A stretch of 64,000 nt of DNA from Aeromicrobium stalagmiti (GCF_013283745.1 NZ_JABSTZ010000003.1:248001-312000), one strand, 5' to 3'. Counted from the stretch's first letter, positions 56,572 through 64,000 are shown. Notes: generated by a model not told the origin, from the letters alone. Numbers and translations: made by a program.

Positions 56572-57660
56572 ATGCACGTACTTTTCTGCAACTGGCGCGA
56601 CACTCGCAATCCAGAGGGTGGCGGCTCCGAGCGCTACGTCGAGAACATGGCCCGCGGCCTGGTCGCCGAAGGTCACACCGTCACGATCGCCTGCGCCGCC
56701 CACGACGGTGCACCCCGCGACGAGACCGTCGACGGCGTGCGGTTCGTCCGTCGCGGCACCAAGCTCGACATCTACCTGCGTACCTTCCTCGCGCTCCTGC
56801 TCGGCCGTTACGGCAAGGTCGACCTCGTCGTCGACGTGCAGAACGGCCTGCCGTTCTTCACCCGCCTCGCGACCCGCAAGCCCGTCGTCGTGCTGGTGCA
56901 CCACGTCCACCGCGAGCAGTGGCCCGTCGTCTATCCCGGGCTCACCGGTCGCATCGGCTGGTGGATCGAGAGCCGGCTCGCGCCGCGGCTGTACCGCGGC
57001 TGCCAGTACGTCGCGGTCTCGATGGCGACCAAGCTCGAGCTCATCGAGCTCGGCGTCGACCGCGACCGCATCGCGATCGTCCACAACGGCAACGACCCGG
57101 CGCCCTTCGTGTCGGTCCGCCGCTCCCCCACGCCGCGCATCAGCGTCGTCGGCCGACTGGTGCCGCACAAGCAGGTCGAGCACGCGATCGACGCCGTCGC
57201 CGCGATGAGCGCCGACCACCCCGATCTCGTCCTCGACGTCATCGGCGCGGGCTGGTGGGACACCGAGCTCACCGCCTACGCCGACCGGCTCGGTGTGGCC
57301 GACCGGGTCGTCTTCCACGGCTTCGTCGACGACACGACCAAGCACGAGCTGCTCGCCCAGTCCTGGGTCATGGCCCTGCCGTCGCTCAAGGAGGGCTGGG
57401 GCATCGTCATCGGCGAGGCCGGCGGTCACGCCACCCCGACCGTCGCCTACGCCAGCGCCGGCGGCACGACCGAGTCGATCGACCACAAGGACAGCGGCGT
57501 GCTGGTCGACACGCCCGACGAGCTCACCGCGGCGCTGCGCGAGCTGATCGAGGACGACCAGTGGCGCGACTTCCTGGGCCTGGGTGCGCTCGCGAAGTCG
57601 CACACGTTCGCGTGGGACGTCTCGCAGCGCGAGTTCAGCAGGATCGTCAGCGGCGCCTGA
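56572..57660 (+). CDS. GT4 family glycosyltransferase
   Basis: A 362-residue cytoplasmic GT-B enzyme: N-terminal acceptor domain (NPEGGGSERYVENMARGLVAEG), linker, and a donor-binding domain with SVVGRLVPHKQVEHAIDAV and EGWGIVIGEAGGHATPTVAY, the retaining GT4 nucleotide-sugar loop. It probably transfers mannose or another hexose to a lipid-linked precursor. I recall Rv0225 as the equivalent gene beside the methyltransferase in mycobacteria. ATG 56572 ends a long leader. It is convergent with the DUF2613-like gene, with a strong hairpin between them. Confidence 0.88.
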   Translation: MHVLFCNWRDTRNPEGGGSERYVENMARGLVAEGHTVTIACAAHDGAPRDETVDGVRFVRRGTKLDIYLRTFLALLLGRYGKVDLVVDVQNGLPFFTRLATRKPVVVLVHHVHREQWPVVYPGLTGRIGWWIESRLAPRLYRGCQYVAVSMATKLELIELGVDRDRIAIVHNGNDPAPFVSVRRSPTPRISVVGRLVPHKQVEHAIDAVAAMSADHPDLVLDVIGAGWWDTELTAYADRLGVADRVVFHGFVDDTTKHELLAQSWVMALPSLKEGWGIVIGEAGGHATPTVAYASAGGTTESIDHKDSGVLVDTPDELTAALRELIEDDQWRDFLGLGALAKSHTFAWDVSQREFSRIVSGA

Positions 57661-57667
57661 GCCGCAC

Positions 57668-57711
57668 ACAGCACCAGGGCGGGATCCCGAAGGATCCCGC
57701 CCTGGTGCTGT
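57668..57711. terminator. Perfect 20-bp hairpin, UUCG loop on the minus strand
   Basis: Arms 57668-57687 and 57692-57711 are fully complementary. The loop reads CGAA on plus and TTCG on minus, closed by C-G on the minus strand, i.e. the very stable C(UUCG)G tetraloop in that transcript. It lies between the convergent GT4 and DUF2613-like genes. Confidence 0.85.
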
Positions 57712-57738
57712 CTGCCGTCGGCGCTGGAACGCCGGCCG

Positions 57739-57885
57739 TCAGTTGTTCGAGCCGTAGCTCACGTTCGACGTGCTGATCGGATCCTCGCCAGCGCTCTGCT
57801 GCGACTGCACGACACCCACGACGGTGGCTCCGGCCAAACCAAGACCGGCGATGAAAGCGACGATGCCGCCTGTGATTGTTCCCAC
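57739..57885 (-). CDS. DUF2613-like small membrane/secreted protein (48 aa)
   Basis: GTG 57885 with AGGGAGGG seven bases upstream (minus strand), stop at 57739-57741. The product has one hydrophobic helix (MGTITGGIVAFIAGLGLAGA), a short polar part and the ending SYGSNN. This matches my recollection of DUF2613 (Rv0236A, a small protein immediately beside aftD in M. tuberculosis), both in layout and in the C-terminal YGS. The strong ribosome-binding site and flanking terminator support it as real. Function unknown. Confidence 0.72.
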   Translation of the reverse strand: MGTITGGIVAFIAGLGLAGATVVGVVQSQQSAGEDPISTSNVSYGSNN

Positions 57886-57989
57886 GTTGAGTCCCTCCCT
57901 CAATCTGCTTCCATGTTACCAGCGAGTCAGGGTCATCCGGCAACTCATCGCGCGCCGCGCGGCCGCCGTCGGGCGGTCCCGACCGCGGC

Positions 57990-57995
57990 TAGGCT
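57990..57995 (+). promoter_or_regulatory. -10 hexamer for the ubiA-dprE1-dprE2 operon
   Basis: TAGGCT ends ten bases before ATG 58006, so the transcript leader would be only a few bases. Confidence 0.4.
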
Positions 57996-58005
57996 GACGG
58001 ACACC

Positions 58006-58884
58006 ATGTCGAGCCCTGCACGCACCGCGATCGCCGTCCTCCGGACCGCGCGTCCGCGCCAGTGGAGCAAGAACGTCCTGGTCCTGGCCGCTCCCCTGGC
58101 CGCCGGGGTCGAGTGGACCGGCGGAACCATCGTCGACGTCGCCGGGACGTTCGTCGCGTTCACCCTGGCCGCCTCGGCGATCTATCTCGTCAACGACGTC
58201 GTCGATGCCGAGGAGGACCGGCTCCACCCGCGCAAGCAGCGGAGGCCTGTCGCGGCGGGCGAGCTGCGACCCGGCACGGCGGTGATGTGCGCGGGACTGT
58301 TCGTCGGCCTCGGGATCGGGATCGGGGTGCTGATCGAGCCGCGGCTCGCCGCGACCCTGACGGCGTACGTCGTGCTGCAGGTCGCCTATGCCCTGTGGCT
58401 CAAGGAGCAGCCGGTCGTCGACCTGGCGATCGTCGCCAGCGGGTTCCTGCTGCGGGCCATCGCCGGCGGCGTCGCGATCGACGTCCCGCTCTCGCAGTGG
58501 TTCCTGCTCGTCGCCTCGTTCGGGTCGCTGTTCATGGTGGCGGGCAAGCGCTACTCCGAGCTGCGCAGCATGGGCCCGGCCGCGGGCACCCGCAAGACGC
58601 TCGAGGTCTACTCCGAGTCCTACCTGCGATTCGTCTGGGGGCTGGCCGCCGCGGTCACCGTCACGGCCTACAGCCTCTGGGCGTTCGAGATCTCGACCGG
58701 CAGCGACATCAACTGGCAGGCGATCTCGATCGCACCGTTCGTCGTCGGGCTGCTGCGCTATGCCGTCGACATCGACCGCGGTCTCGCCGGCGAGCCCGAG
58801 GAGGCCGTGCTCCGCGATCCCGGCCTCCAGGTGCTGGGCCTGGCCTGGCTCGTGGTCTTCGCGATCGGGGTCTACTCCTCGTGA
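58006..58884 (+). CDS. ubiA: UbiA-family decaprenyl-phosphate phosphoribosyltransferase
   Basis: Likely first committed step of arabinose-donor synthesis: transfer of phosphoribose from PRPP to decaprenyl phosphate. The 292-residue protein has about nine membrane helices and the prenyltransferase metal motif NDVVDAEED (Asn63, Asp64, Asp67, Asp71). Specific features shared with the mycobacterial Rv3806c enzyme as I recall it are RPRQWSKNVLVLAAP, IAGGVAIDVPLSQWFLL, ASFGSLFMVAGKRYSEL and SYLRFVWGLAA. It is followed, with a four-base overlap (GTGA), by dprE1, which settles the pathway. Confidence 0.9.
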   Translation: MSSPARTAIAVLRTARPRQWSKNVLVLAAPLAAGVEWTGGTIVDVAGTFVAFTLAASAIYLVNDVVDAEEDRLHPRKQRRPVAAGELRPGTAVMCAGLFVGLGIGIGVLIEPRLAATLTAYVVLQVAYALWLKEQPVVDLAIVASGFLLRAIAGGVAIDVPLSQWFLLVASFGSLFMVAGKRYSELRSMGPAAGTRKTLEVYSESYLRFVWGLAAAVTVTAYSLWAFEISTGSDINWQAISIAPFVVGLLRYAVDIDRGLAGEPEEAVLRDPGLQVLGLAWLVVFAIGVYSS

Positions 58885-60230
58885 CCCGATCGATCCTGTC
58901 CGGCTGGGGCGGCACGAGCCCCTCGGCCTCCGACATCGTCCGACCCACCGACCTCGCCACGCTCCGCAGCGCGCTCACCACCCCGGGGCCACGCGGGGTC
59001 ATCGCGCGCGGGCTCGGCCGCAGCTACGGCGACCCCGCCCAGAACGCCGGCGGCAGCGTCCTCGACCTGACCGGCTGGGACGCGATCCTCGACGTCGACG
59101 TGCACGCGCCGACGGTGCGGGTCCAGGCCGGGATCAGCCTCGACCGGCTCCTGCGCGCGATGCTCCCCCTCGGGCTCTGGCTGCCCGTCGTGCCCGGCAC
59201 CCGGCAGGTCACCGTGGGCGGCGCGATCGCCGCAGACGTGCACGGCAAGAACCACCACGTCCACGGCAGCTTCGGCCGTCACGTCGTGTCGATGGACCTG
59301 CTGCTCCCGTCCGGGGACGTGGTCTCGCTGACACCTGAGGGTGACGACCCCGACCTGTTCTGGGCCACCTGCGGGGGGATGGGGCTGACCGGCATCGTGC
59401 TTGCTACGACGATCCGGCTCCAGCCGGTCGAGACGTCCTCCTTCGTGGTCGACACCGAGCGCACGCCCGACCTCGCGACCCTGCTCGAGCGGCTCGCGTC
59501 CGGCGACGACGCCTACACCTACTCGGTCGCCTGGTTCGACACCTCCACCCGGGGCCCGTCCCTCGGCCGGTCGGTCATCACCCGCGGCCGCTCGGCACGC
59601 GTCGAGGATCTCGACCCGTCACGGCGCTCGCACCCGCTCGACTTCGCCGCGCCGCAGCGAGGACGTGTCCCGTTCATCCTTCCGACCAGCGCGGTCAACC
59701 GGCTGAGCGCCAGGGCCTTCAACGCCCTCTGGTACGCCAAGGCACCCCGCCACCGCACGGGCGAGGTGCAGGACATCACCCAGTTCTTCCACCCGCTCGA
59801 CGTGGTGGGCGACTGGAACCGGCTCTACGGCCCCAGGGGGTTCTGCCAGTACCAGTTCGTCGTGCCCGACGCCGAGGTCGCTGCCTTCACGTCGGCCGTC
59901 GAGGCGATCGCCGCGTCGGGGCACGTGTCGTCCCTCAACGTGCTCAAGCGGTTCGGCCCGGCGAGCCCGGCTCCCCTGTCGTTCCCGATGCCGGGCTGGA
60001 CGCTCGCGGTCGACCTGCCGGTGCGGCCGGGGCTCGACGCCCTGCTGGACCACCTCGACGCCCTGGTCGTGGAGGCCGGCGGACGGGTCTACCTCGCCAA
60101 GGACTCCCGCACCTCGCCCGCGACGCTGCGCCGGATGTATCCGCGCCTCGACGAGTTCCTGACCGTCCGTCGCCGCGTCGATCCCCACGGCGTGCTCCGA
60201 TCCGACCTGTCCCGACGACTCGACCTGTGA
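58881..60230 (+). CDS. dprE1: Decaprenylphosphoryl-beta-D-ribose 2'-oxidase
   Basis: FAD-dependent oxidation of decaprenylphosphoryl-ribose to the 2'-keto intermediate; with DprE2 it makes decaprenylphosphoryl-arabinose. The 449-residue protein has the FAD-binding RGLGRSYGDPAQN (43-55), PGTRQVTVGGAIAADVHGKN with His121 (equivalent to M. tuberculosis His132) and YLAKDSR with Lys407 (Lys418). The constant offset of 11 places Ala376 (PGWTLAVD) at Cys387, the residue covalently trapped by benzothiazinones. Flavin and catalytic residues are intact, so the enzyme should be active. GTG 58881 overlaps ubiA; dprE2 begins ten bases after its stop. Confidence 0.93.
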   Translation: MTRSILSGWGGTSPSASDIVRPTDLATLRSALTTPGPRGVIARGLGRSYGDPAQNAGGSVLDLTGWDAILDVDVHAPTVRVQAGISLDRLLRAMLPLGLWLPVVPGTRQVTVGGAIAADVHGKNHHVHGSFGRHVVSMDLLLPSGDVVSLTPEGDDPDLFWATCGGMGLTGIVLATTIRLQPVETSSFVVDTERTPDLATLLERLASGDDAYTYSVAWFDTSTRGPSLGRSVITRGRSARVEDLDPSRRSHPLDFAAPQRGRVPFILPTSAVNRLSARAFNALWYAKAPRHRTGEVQDITQFFHPLDVVGDWNRLYGPRGFCQYQFVVPDAEVAAFTSAVEAIAASGHVSSLNVLKRFGPASPAPLSFPMPGWTLAVDLPVRPGLDALLDHLDALVVEAGGRVYLAKDSRTSPATLRRMYPRLDEFLTVRRRVDPHGVLRSDLSRRLDL

Positions 60231-60240
60231 GGTCTTCACG

Positions 60241-60993
60241 ATGATCAACGCCCTCGGTGCCCCCCAGCACCTGCTCCTGCTCGGCGGCACGTCCGACATC
60301 GCCCTGGCGATCGCGCGCGAGTACGCGCGGGTCTCTCCTGCCCTGCGGGTGACGCTCGCGGCGCGACCCGGGGCGCGGCGCGATGCCGCTGTGGCGTCGC
60401 TGACCGCCGCCGGGTGCACCGCGGTCGCCCTGGACTTCGACGCGCTCGACACCGCCGCGCACGGCACGCTGCTCGACGGCGTCACGGTCGACATCGACGT
60501 CGCCGTCGTCGCGTTCGGCCTCCTCGGCGACCCGGAGCAGGCCTGGACCGAAGTCGAGGCGGCCCGTGAGCTCGCGGCCGTCAACTACGTCGGCGCGGTC
60601 ACGACCGGCGTCGCGCTGGGCGCCCGCGTCCGCGCCCAGGGGCACGGCGTCATCGTCGCCCTGTCGAGCGTCGCCGGTGAGCGTCCACGCCGGTCCAACT
60701 TCGTCTACGGCTCGACCAAGGCCGGCATGGACGCGTTCTACACCGGGCTCGGCGAGGCGCTGCGCGAGCACGGCGGGCGGGTCCTCGTCGTGCGTCCAGG
60801 CTTCGTGCACTCCCGGATGACCGAGGGGCTCGATGCCGCACCGCTGGCGACGACGCCCGAGGCGGTGGCCCAGGCCGTCGTCGAGGCTGTCCGCGACGGC
60901 AAGGAGCAGATCTGGGTGCCCGGCACGATGCGGGCGGTCATGTCAGGGCTTCGGCACCTGCCGCGGTCGGTGTTCCGCCGGCTTCCGGTGTAG
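60241..60993 (+). CDS. dprE2: Decaprenylphosphoryl-2-keto-ribose reductase
   Basis: NADH-dependent SDR that reduces the DprE1 product to decaprenylphosphoryl-arabinose. The 250-residue protein (the mycobacterial enzyme is about 254) has the cofactor motif GGTSDIA near residue 15, the Ser of VALSSVAGERPRRSNF and the catalytic Tyr156-x3-Lys160 (YGSTKAG). The gene order ubiA-dprE1-dprE2 is tight. Its last 51 bases overlap the end of the opposite-strand GT-C-like gene. Confidence 0.92.
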   Translation: MINALGAPQHLLLLGGTSDIALAIAREYARVSPALRVTLAARPGARRDAAVASLTAAGCTAVALDFDALDTAAHGTLLDGVTVDIDVAVVAFGLLGDPEQAWTEVEAARELAAVNYVGAVTTGVALGARVRAQGHGVIVALSSVAGERPRRSNFVYGSTKAGMDAFYTGLGEALREHGGRVLVVRPGFVHSRMTEGLDAAPLATTPEAVAQAVVEAVRDGKEQIWVPGTMRAVMSGLRHLPRSVFRRLPV

Positions 60994-62670
60994 CCGACTC
61001 CAGGCGCCCCTGAGCGCGCCCAGCAGCGCGAGCAGGACGACGAGGCCGGCGACGGCCCACGTCACCGTCATCAACCTCCGGTCGTCGGGGTCGACGGTCG
61101 TCGCGCGGGCGCCGTCGAGCCCCACGAGCCGCAGGCCCTCGCCGCCGACGGGGATCGACCGGGACGACGCAAACGGCTTCGCTGCTTCCTGCGCGCCCGG
61201 CGCATCCGTCTCGATCACCACGATCCCGATGCCGGCTCGCGCCAGCCGCCGCGGGACGTTGCGTCCCTCGTCGAGGATCCGGCCGATCCGCGCAGCCCGC
61301 GGGTCCTCCCCCGCGATCGTCTGCCCGGACACCTCGAGCTCGTCGTTGGTGACCGTCGTGCGGTCGAAGAAGCGACCGGCCGGGTCGAGCACCGGCGTGC
61401 GGTCGTTCCAGGCCGGCGCCCGGTAGGCCGAGAAGGGCAGCACCAGCACGTCGCCCTCGATCGACGTCTTCTCGATGATCCGCCGTGCGTCGCTCCACGA
61501 CGACGGGTACGTCGTGGGCTCGAGACGACCACCCACGCCCCACGCCATGTCGGGGATGGCTGCGAACGGCACCATCAGCGCGAGGACGACGGTCGGGACC
61601 TCCCACGCGGTGAACTCAGCGCGGTCGAAGAGGGCGTGGACGCCCGTGCCGAGCGCCACGGCCTCCAGCGGCACCAGCAGCGCGAGCCACCGGGTGCCGT
61701 CGCGGACGATGCCTCCGCCCGGGACGTCCCCGACGATCCGGGCGACGACGTCGGGGGCCAGCCAGCCGGCGAGCGCGACGACCAGACCGATGCTCCCGGC
61801 CACGGCGAGGCCCGTCAGGAGCTCCTGGTCGTCCTGCCACATCGTCACCAGGCCGACGATCATCACCGCCGCGAGCGCGATGCCGATGACGACGGCGACC
61901 AGCAGGGTCCGCGACGTGGGCACGACGTCGGTGTTCCAGATGCCGCCGAGGCTGAGGGCCGAGCCGAGTCGCACGAAGTAGCCCTCGCCCTGCAGGTCGA
62001 ACAGCCGGACGGCCGCCGGGTCGGTGCGGGCGATCGAGGCGTGCAGCAGCCCTGACACGATCCACGGACCGTTGACCAGCGCCGCCAGGCACACCAGACG
62101 CACGACGCCGGAGCGGCGGCCCACGGCCACCGCCAGGACCAGCCCCATCACGCCGGTGACCGGCGACAGCGCGGTCGCAGCCAGACACAGGGTCACCACC
62201 GACCAGCGCGGCCCGTCACGTGACACCAGCGTGCCGATGAGCCACGGGAACGCAGCCAGCGCCACGATGACCGGCCACTGCCCCAGCACGAGACGCTCGG
62301 CGACGTACGGGTTCCAGACCGAGAAGGTGGCGGCGGCGAGCTGGGCGACCAGGAACTGCTTCCTGAGCAGGCGTGCGGCGCCGAGCGCGAGCAGGAACAG
62401 CGCGCCGACGAGCACGAGGCGCTGCACGAGCGCGGCCGGCAGCGCGGCACCGGCGAGCGCCACGACGGCGTCGGACGGCACGGCACGCGGCAGACCGGAT
62501 CCGAGGCCCCAGACCTCCGGTCGGTCGAGGTCGAGGTGGGGCACCCACACCATGTCGTAGGACAGGATGTGGCCGCCGCGCAGCCACGGCGCCACGATCG
62601 CCAGCGTCAGCAGCACGCACCAGACGGGCACGACGGCTCCACGTACGTCCAGCTCGCGCCACTGCCGCAT
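60943..62670 (-). CDS. GT-C-like multi-pass membrane protein (Rv0226c-like)
   Basis: A 575-residue protein with about twelve membrane helices and a soluble loop near 390-510 (EGDVLVLPFSAYRAPAWNDRTPVLDPAG). The N-terminal SYDMVWVPHLDL could be the acidic first-loop motif of a GT-C enzyme. Length and layout match what I recall of Rv0226c (576 residues), a membrane protein next to the DUF3068 gene in M. tuberculosis. It overlaps dprE2 tail-to-tail by 51 bases and is divergent from the flippase gene. It may be an arabinosyl- or mannosyl-transferase using polyprenyl donors. Confidence 0.7.
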   Translation of the reverse strand: MRQWRELDVRGAVVPVWCVLLTLAIVAPWLRGGHILSYDMVWVPHLDLDRPEVWGLGSGLPRAVPSDAVVALAGAALPAALVQRLVLVGALFLLALGAARLLRKQFLVAQLAAATFSVWNPYVAERLVLGQWPVIVALAAFPWLIGTLVSRDGPRWSVVTLCLAATALSPVTGVMGLVLAVAVGRRSGVVRLVCLAALVNGPWIVSGLLHASIARTDPAAVRLFDLQGEGYFVRLGSALSLGGIWNTDVVPTSRTLLVAVVIGIALAAVMIVGLVTMWQDDQELLTGLAVAGSIGLVVALAGWLAPDVVARIVGDVPGGGIVRDGTRWLALLVPLEAVALGTGVHALFDRAEFTAWEVPTVVLALMVPFAAIPDMAWGVGGRLEPTTYPSSWSDARRIIEKTSIEGDVLVLPFSAYRAPAWNDRTPVLDPAGRFFDRTTVTNDELEVSGQTIAGEDPRAARIGRILDEGRNVPRRLARAGIGIVVIETDAPGAQEAAKPFASSRSIPVGGEGLRLVGLDGARATTVDPDDRRLMTVTWAVAGLVVLLALLGALRGAWSRLHRKPAEHRPRQVPKP

Positions 62671-62705
62671 GTTCGCCCCTGCTCCTGGTCTGACCGTCCC
62701 CCGGC

Positions 62706-62711
62706 TATTGT
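62706..62711 (+). promoter_or_regulatory. -10 hexamer of the flippase gene (leaderless)
   Basis: TATTGT is followed by six bases and GTG 62718. This spacing favours the second of two adjacent GTG codons as the start. Confidence 0.45.
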
Positions 62712-62717
62712 GCCGTG

Positions 62718-63923
62718 GTGAGGTCCGCGCGTACGACGATGACCGGCGGAACCCTCGTGGCCGCCGGGATGATGGGCATGAACATCGCGGTCTACGGCTT
62801 CAACGTCGTCTCGGCCCGCCTGCTCGTCCCCCAGGAGTTCGGCGCCCTCACCGCGCTGTTCGGCATCATCCTCGTCGGCACCGTCACCGCCCTCGGGCTC
62901 CAGGCCGTCACCGCGCGGCGCCTGGCCGTCGACCCGGACCGGGCCGACGAGATCATCAGCGCCACGGTCCGCGTGACGCTCATGGTCGCCGGCGCGGTCG
63001 GCCTGGTCGTCGCCCTCGCGACCGTCGGCCTCACCCCGGCGCTCAAGCTCGACTCCTACTGGCCGGTCGTGCTCTGCGGCGCCGCGCTCGTCCCGCTGAC
63101 GATCATGGGCGCACAGTGCGGCATCGCGCAGGGCCAGGAGAAGTGGGGCGCGCTGACCGCGATCTATCTCGGCAACGGCATCGGCCGGCTCGTCGGCGGG
63201 ACCATCGGCCTGGTCATCTCGGCGACGCCGACCTCGGCCATGGTCGGTCTGGCGATCGGGTCGTGGCTGCCGGTGCTGGCCGGCGCCCGCCTGCTCACCG
63301 GTCACGGATCGCCCGGCGACCTCGTCAGCCGCAAGCCCCTGCTGCGCGAGGCGCTGCTGTCGACCCATGCGCTGCTCGCCTACTTCGTCCTCAGCAACAT
63401 GGACTCCCTGATCGCCCGCAACCGCTTCGACGAGCACGACAGCGGCCTCTACGCCTCCGGCCTGATCCTGGCCAAGGCGGCCCTGTTCTTCCCGCAGTTC
63501 GTCAGCGTGGTCCTGTTCCCCGACCTCGCCAGGGCGACGACGCACCACGCCCGCCTGCGGGCCGTGTCGCTCGTCGCCGGCTTCGGGGCGCTCGCCGTCC
63601 TTGCCACGGCCGTCCTGCCCCGTGTCGCCCTGATCCTGGTGGGCGGCGACCAGTATGCCGAGATCACCGACCGGCTCTGGCTGTTCGCCGTCGCAGGCTC
63701 CTCGCTCGCCGTCGTGCACCTGCTGGTGTTCGACGCGCTCGCCCGCCACGCCCACGGCATCGTGGTGATGATCTGGGGAGCGGTCGTCGCGGTGCTCGCG
63801 TCGGCCTACGGCCTCGGCGTCGGCATCACCGGGCTCGTGCTGACGATGGCATCGGTGTCTGCCGTGCTGGCGATCGTCGTCTACCTCGCGCCGCTGCCCT
63901 CCGGCGAGCCACCGCAGGACTGA
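62718..63923 (+). CDS. Wzx-like polysaccharide flippase (MOP superfamily)
   Basis: A protein of about 401 residues with roughly twelve membrane helices in two halves and the family's N-terminal LVPQEFGALTALFGIILVG, similar to oligosaccharide-lipid flippases. It could move a polyprenyl-linked precursor (for example decaprenyl-phosphoryl-arabinose or a lipid-linked glycan) across the membrane. It is a single gene at the right end of the envelope cluster, divergent from the GT-C-like gene. GTG 62715 is the alternative start. Confidence 0.8.
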   Translation: MRSARTTMTGGTLVAAGMMGMNIAVYGFNVVSARLLVPQEFGALTALFGIILVGTVTALGLQAVTARRLAVDPDRADEIISATVRVTLMVAGAVGLVVALATVGLTPALKLDSYWPVVLCGAALVPLTIMGAQCGIAQGQEKWGALTAIYLGNGIGRLVGGTIGLVISATPTSAMVGLAIGSWLPVLAGARLLTGHGSPGDLVSRKPLLREALLSTHALLAYFVLSNMDSLIARNRFDEHDSGLYASGLILAKAALFFPQFVSVVLFPDLARATTHHARLRAVSLVAGFGALAVLATAVLPRVALILVGGDQYAEITDRLWLFAVAGSSLAVVHLLVFDALARHAHGIVVMIWGAVVAVLASAYGLGVGITGLVLTMASVSAVLAIVVYLAPLPSGEPPQD

Positions 63924-63930
63924 GCAGACC

Positions 63931-63951
63931 CGGCCACCGACCTAGTGGCCG
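63931..63951. terminator. 7-bp hairpin between flippase and polA
   Basis: CGGCCAC (63931-63937) pairs with GTGGCCG (63945-63951) around CGACCTA. The hairpin overlaps the polA stop codon, so it can serve both convergent genes. Confidence 0.5.
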
Positions 63952-64000
63952 GCCTCGTGCCACGTGCGTCCGACACCGACCGAGACGTCGAGCGGCACCG
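63942..64000 (-). CDS. polA: DNA polymerase I, extreme C-terminus (rest outside window)
   Basis: Only 18 codons and the stop (63942-63944) are inside. They read VPLDVSVGVGRTWHEAGH, which resembles the closing strand of actinobacterial DNA polymerase I (VPL-x-V-x-V-G-x-GR-x-W). In many actinobacteria polA lies close to rpsA and coaE, which fits the placement. The call rests on a short segment. Confidence 0.65.
   Translation of the reverse strand, partial: VPLDVSVGVGRTWHEAGH

Noticed and set aside
62607-63755. Long minus-strand frame opposite the flippase gene
   Set aside because: Low-complexity Gly/Arg/Asp/Gln composition and no domain; the plus strand encodes a typical twelve-helix flippase.

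Overview
This 64-kb window is chromosomal DNA from a high-GC actinobacterium, most likely Nocardioidaceae (Aeromicrobium- or Nocardioides-like). The signs are GC-rich codon use throughout, two DUF222 proteins, a SepH C-terminus, a primary sigma factor with a Lys/Ala/Pro-rich N-terminus, and a core order sepH - tdk - pat - parC - parE - sigA that I recall being broadly conserved in actinobacteria. The genus is an inference. I see no tRNA, rRNA, CRISPR array or intact insertion sequence.

Layout. (1) 1-1.3 kb: end of sepH, a hairpin-rich spacer and thymidine kinase. (2) 1.4-7.9 kb: accessory stretch with a degenerate DUF222/HNH protein, two small lipoproteins, a YwqG/DUF1963 protein, a DUF2383-like helical protein, a TetR-PPOX pair and an atypical SDR; base composition drops at about 2.7-4.4 kb. 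(3) 7.9-12.3 kb: operon of a GNAT/acyl-CoA-synthetase fusion (Pat-like), DUF5998 and a phosphodiesterase/phosphatase. (4) 12.4-23 kb: topoisomerase IV (parC, parE) around an LprG-P55-type lipoprotein/exporter pair, beta-carbonic anhydrase, an acyltransferase-SGNH protein and a membrane protein. (5) 23-33.8 kb: zinc-ribbon-like protein, phospholipase D-like protein, SGNH protein co-transcribed with sigA, GCS2 ligase, DUF4192, DNA polymerase IV and oligopeptidase B. (6) 33.9-36.1 kb: second accessory patch with an HNH/DUF222 protein and a frameshifted gene. (7) 36.3-43 kb: group 2 sigma factor, coaE, an SH3/M15-type peptidase, acyl-CoA ligase, a DJ-1/AraC regulator facing a large palindrome, and rpsA.

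(8) 43-64 kb is the most interesting part. Next to an M18 aminopeptidase and a secreted sugar-dehydrogenase-like protein lies a compact cell-envelope cluster: DUF3068, a GT-C-like membrane protein, an acyltransferase-3, AftD-type arabinofuranosyltransferase, methyltransferase, GT4 glycosyltransferase, a 48-residue DUF2613-like protein, the decaprenyl-phosphoryl-arabinose pathway (UbiA-type phosphoribosyltransferase, DprE1, DprE2), a second GT-C-like protein and a Wzx-like flippase. It ends at the C-terminus of polA. The content matches what I recall of two separate Mycobacterium tuberculosis loci (Rv0224c-Rv0236c and Rv3790/Rv3791/Rv3806c). Together with LprG-P55 at 15 kb, it suggests an arabinan or lipoarabinomannan-like glycolipid. 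No Emb, AftA or galactan genes are visible here. DprE1 carries Ala where the M. tuberculosis enzyme has Cys387, the residue attacked by benzothiazinones.

Expression signals: eight genes have a TANNNT hexamer exactly six bases upstream of the start codon, which fits leaderless transcripts. Many convergent pairs are separated by long, nearly perfect hairpins without T-tracts. parE has no ATG, GTG or TTG where its conserved N-terminus must begin; a well-spaced ATC is the best candidate.
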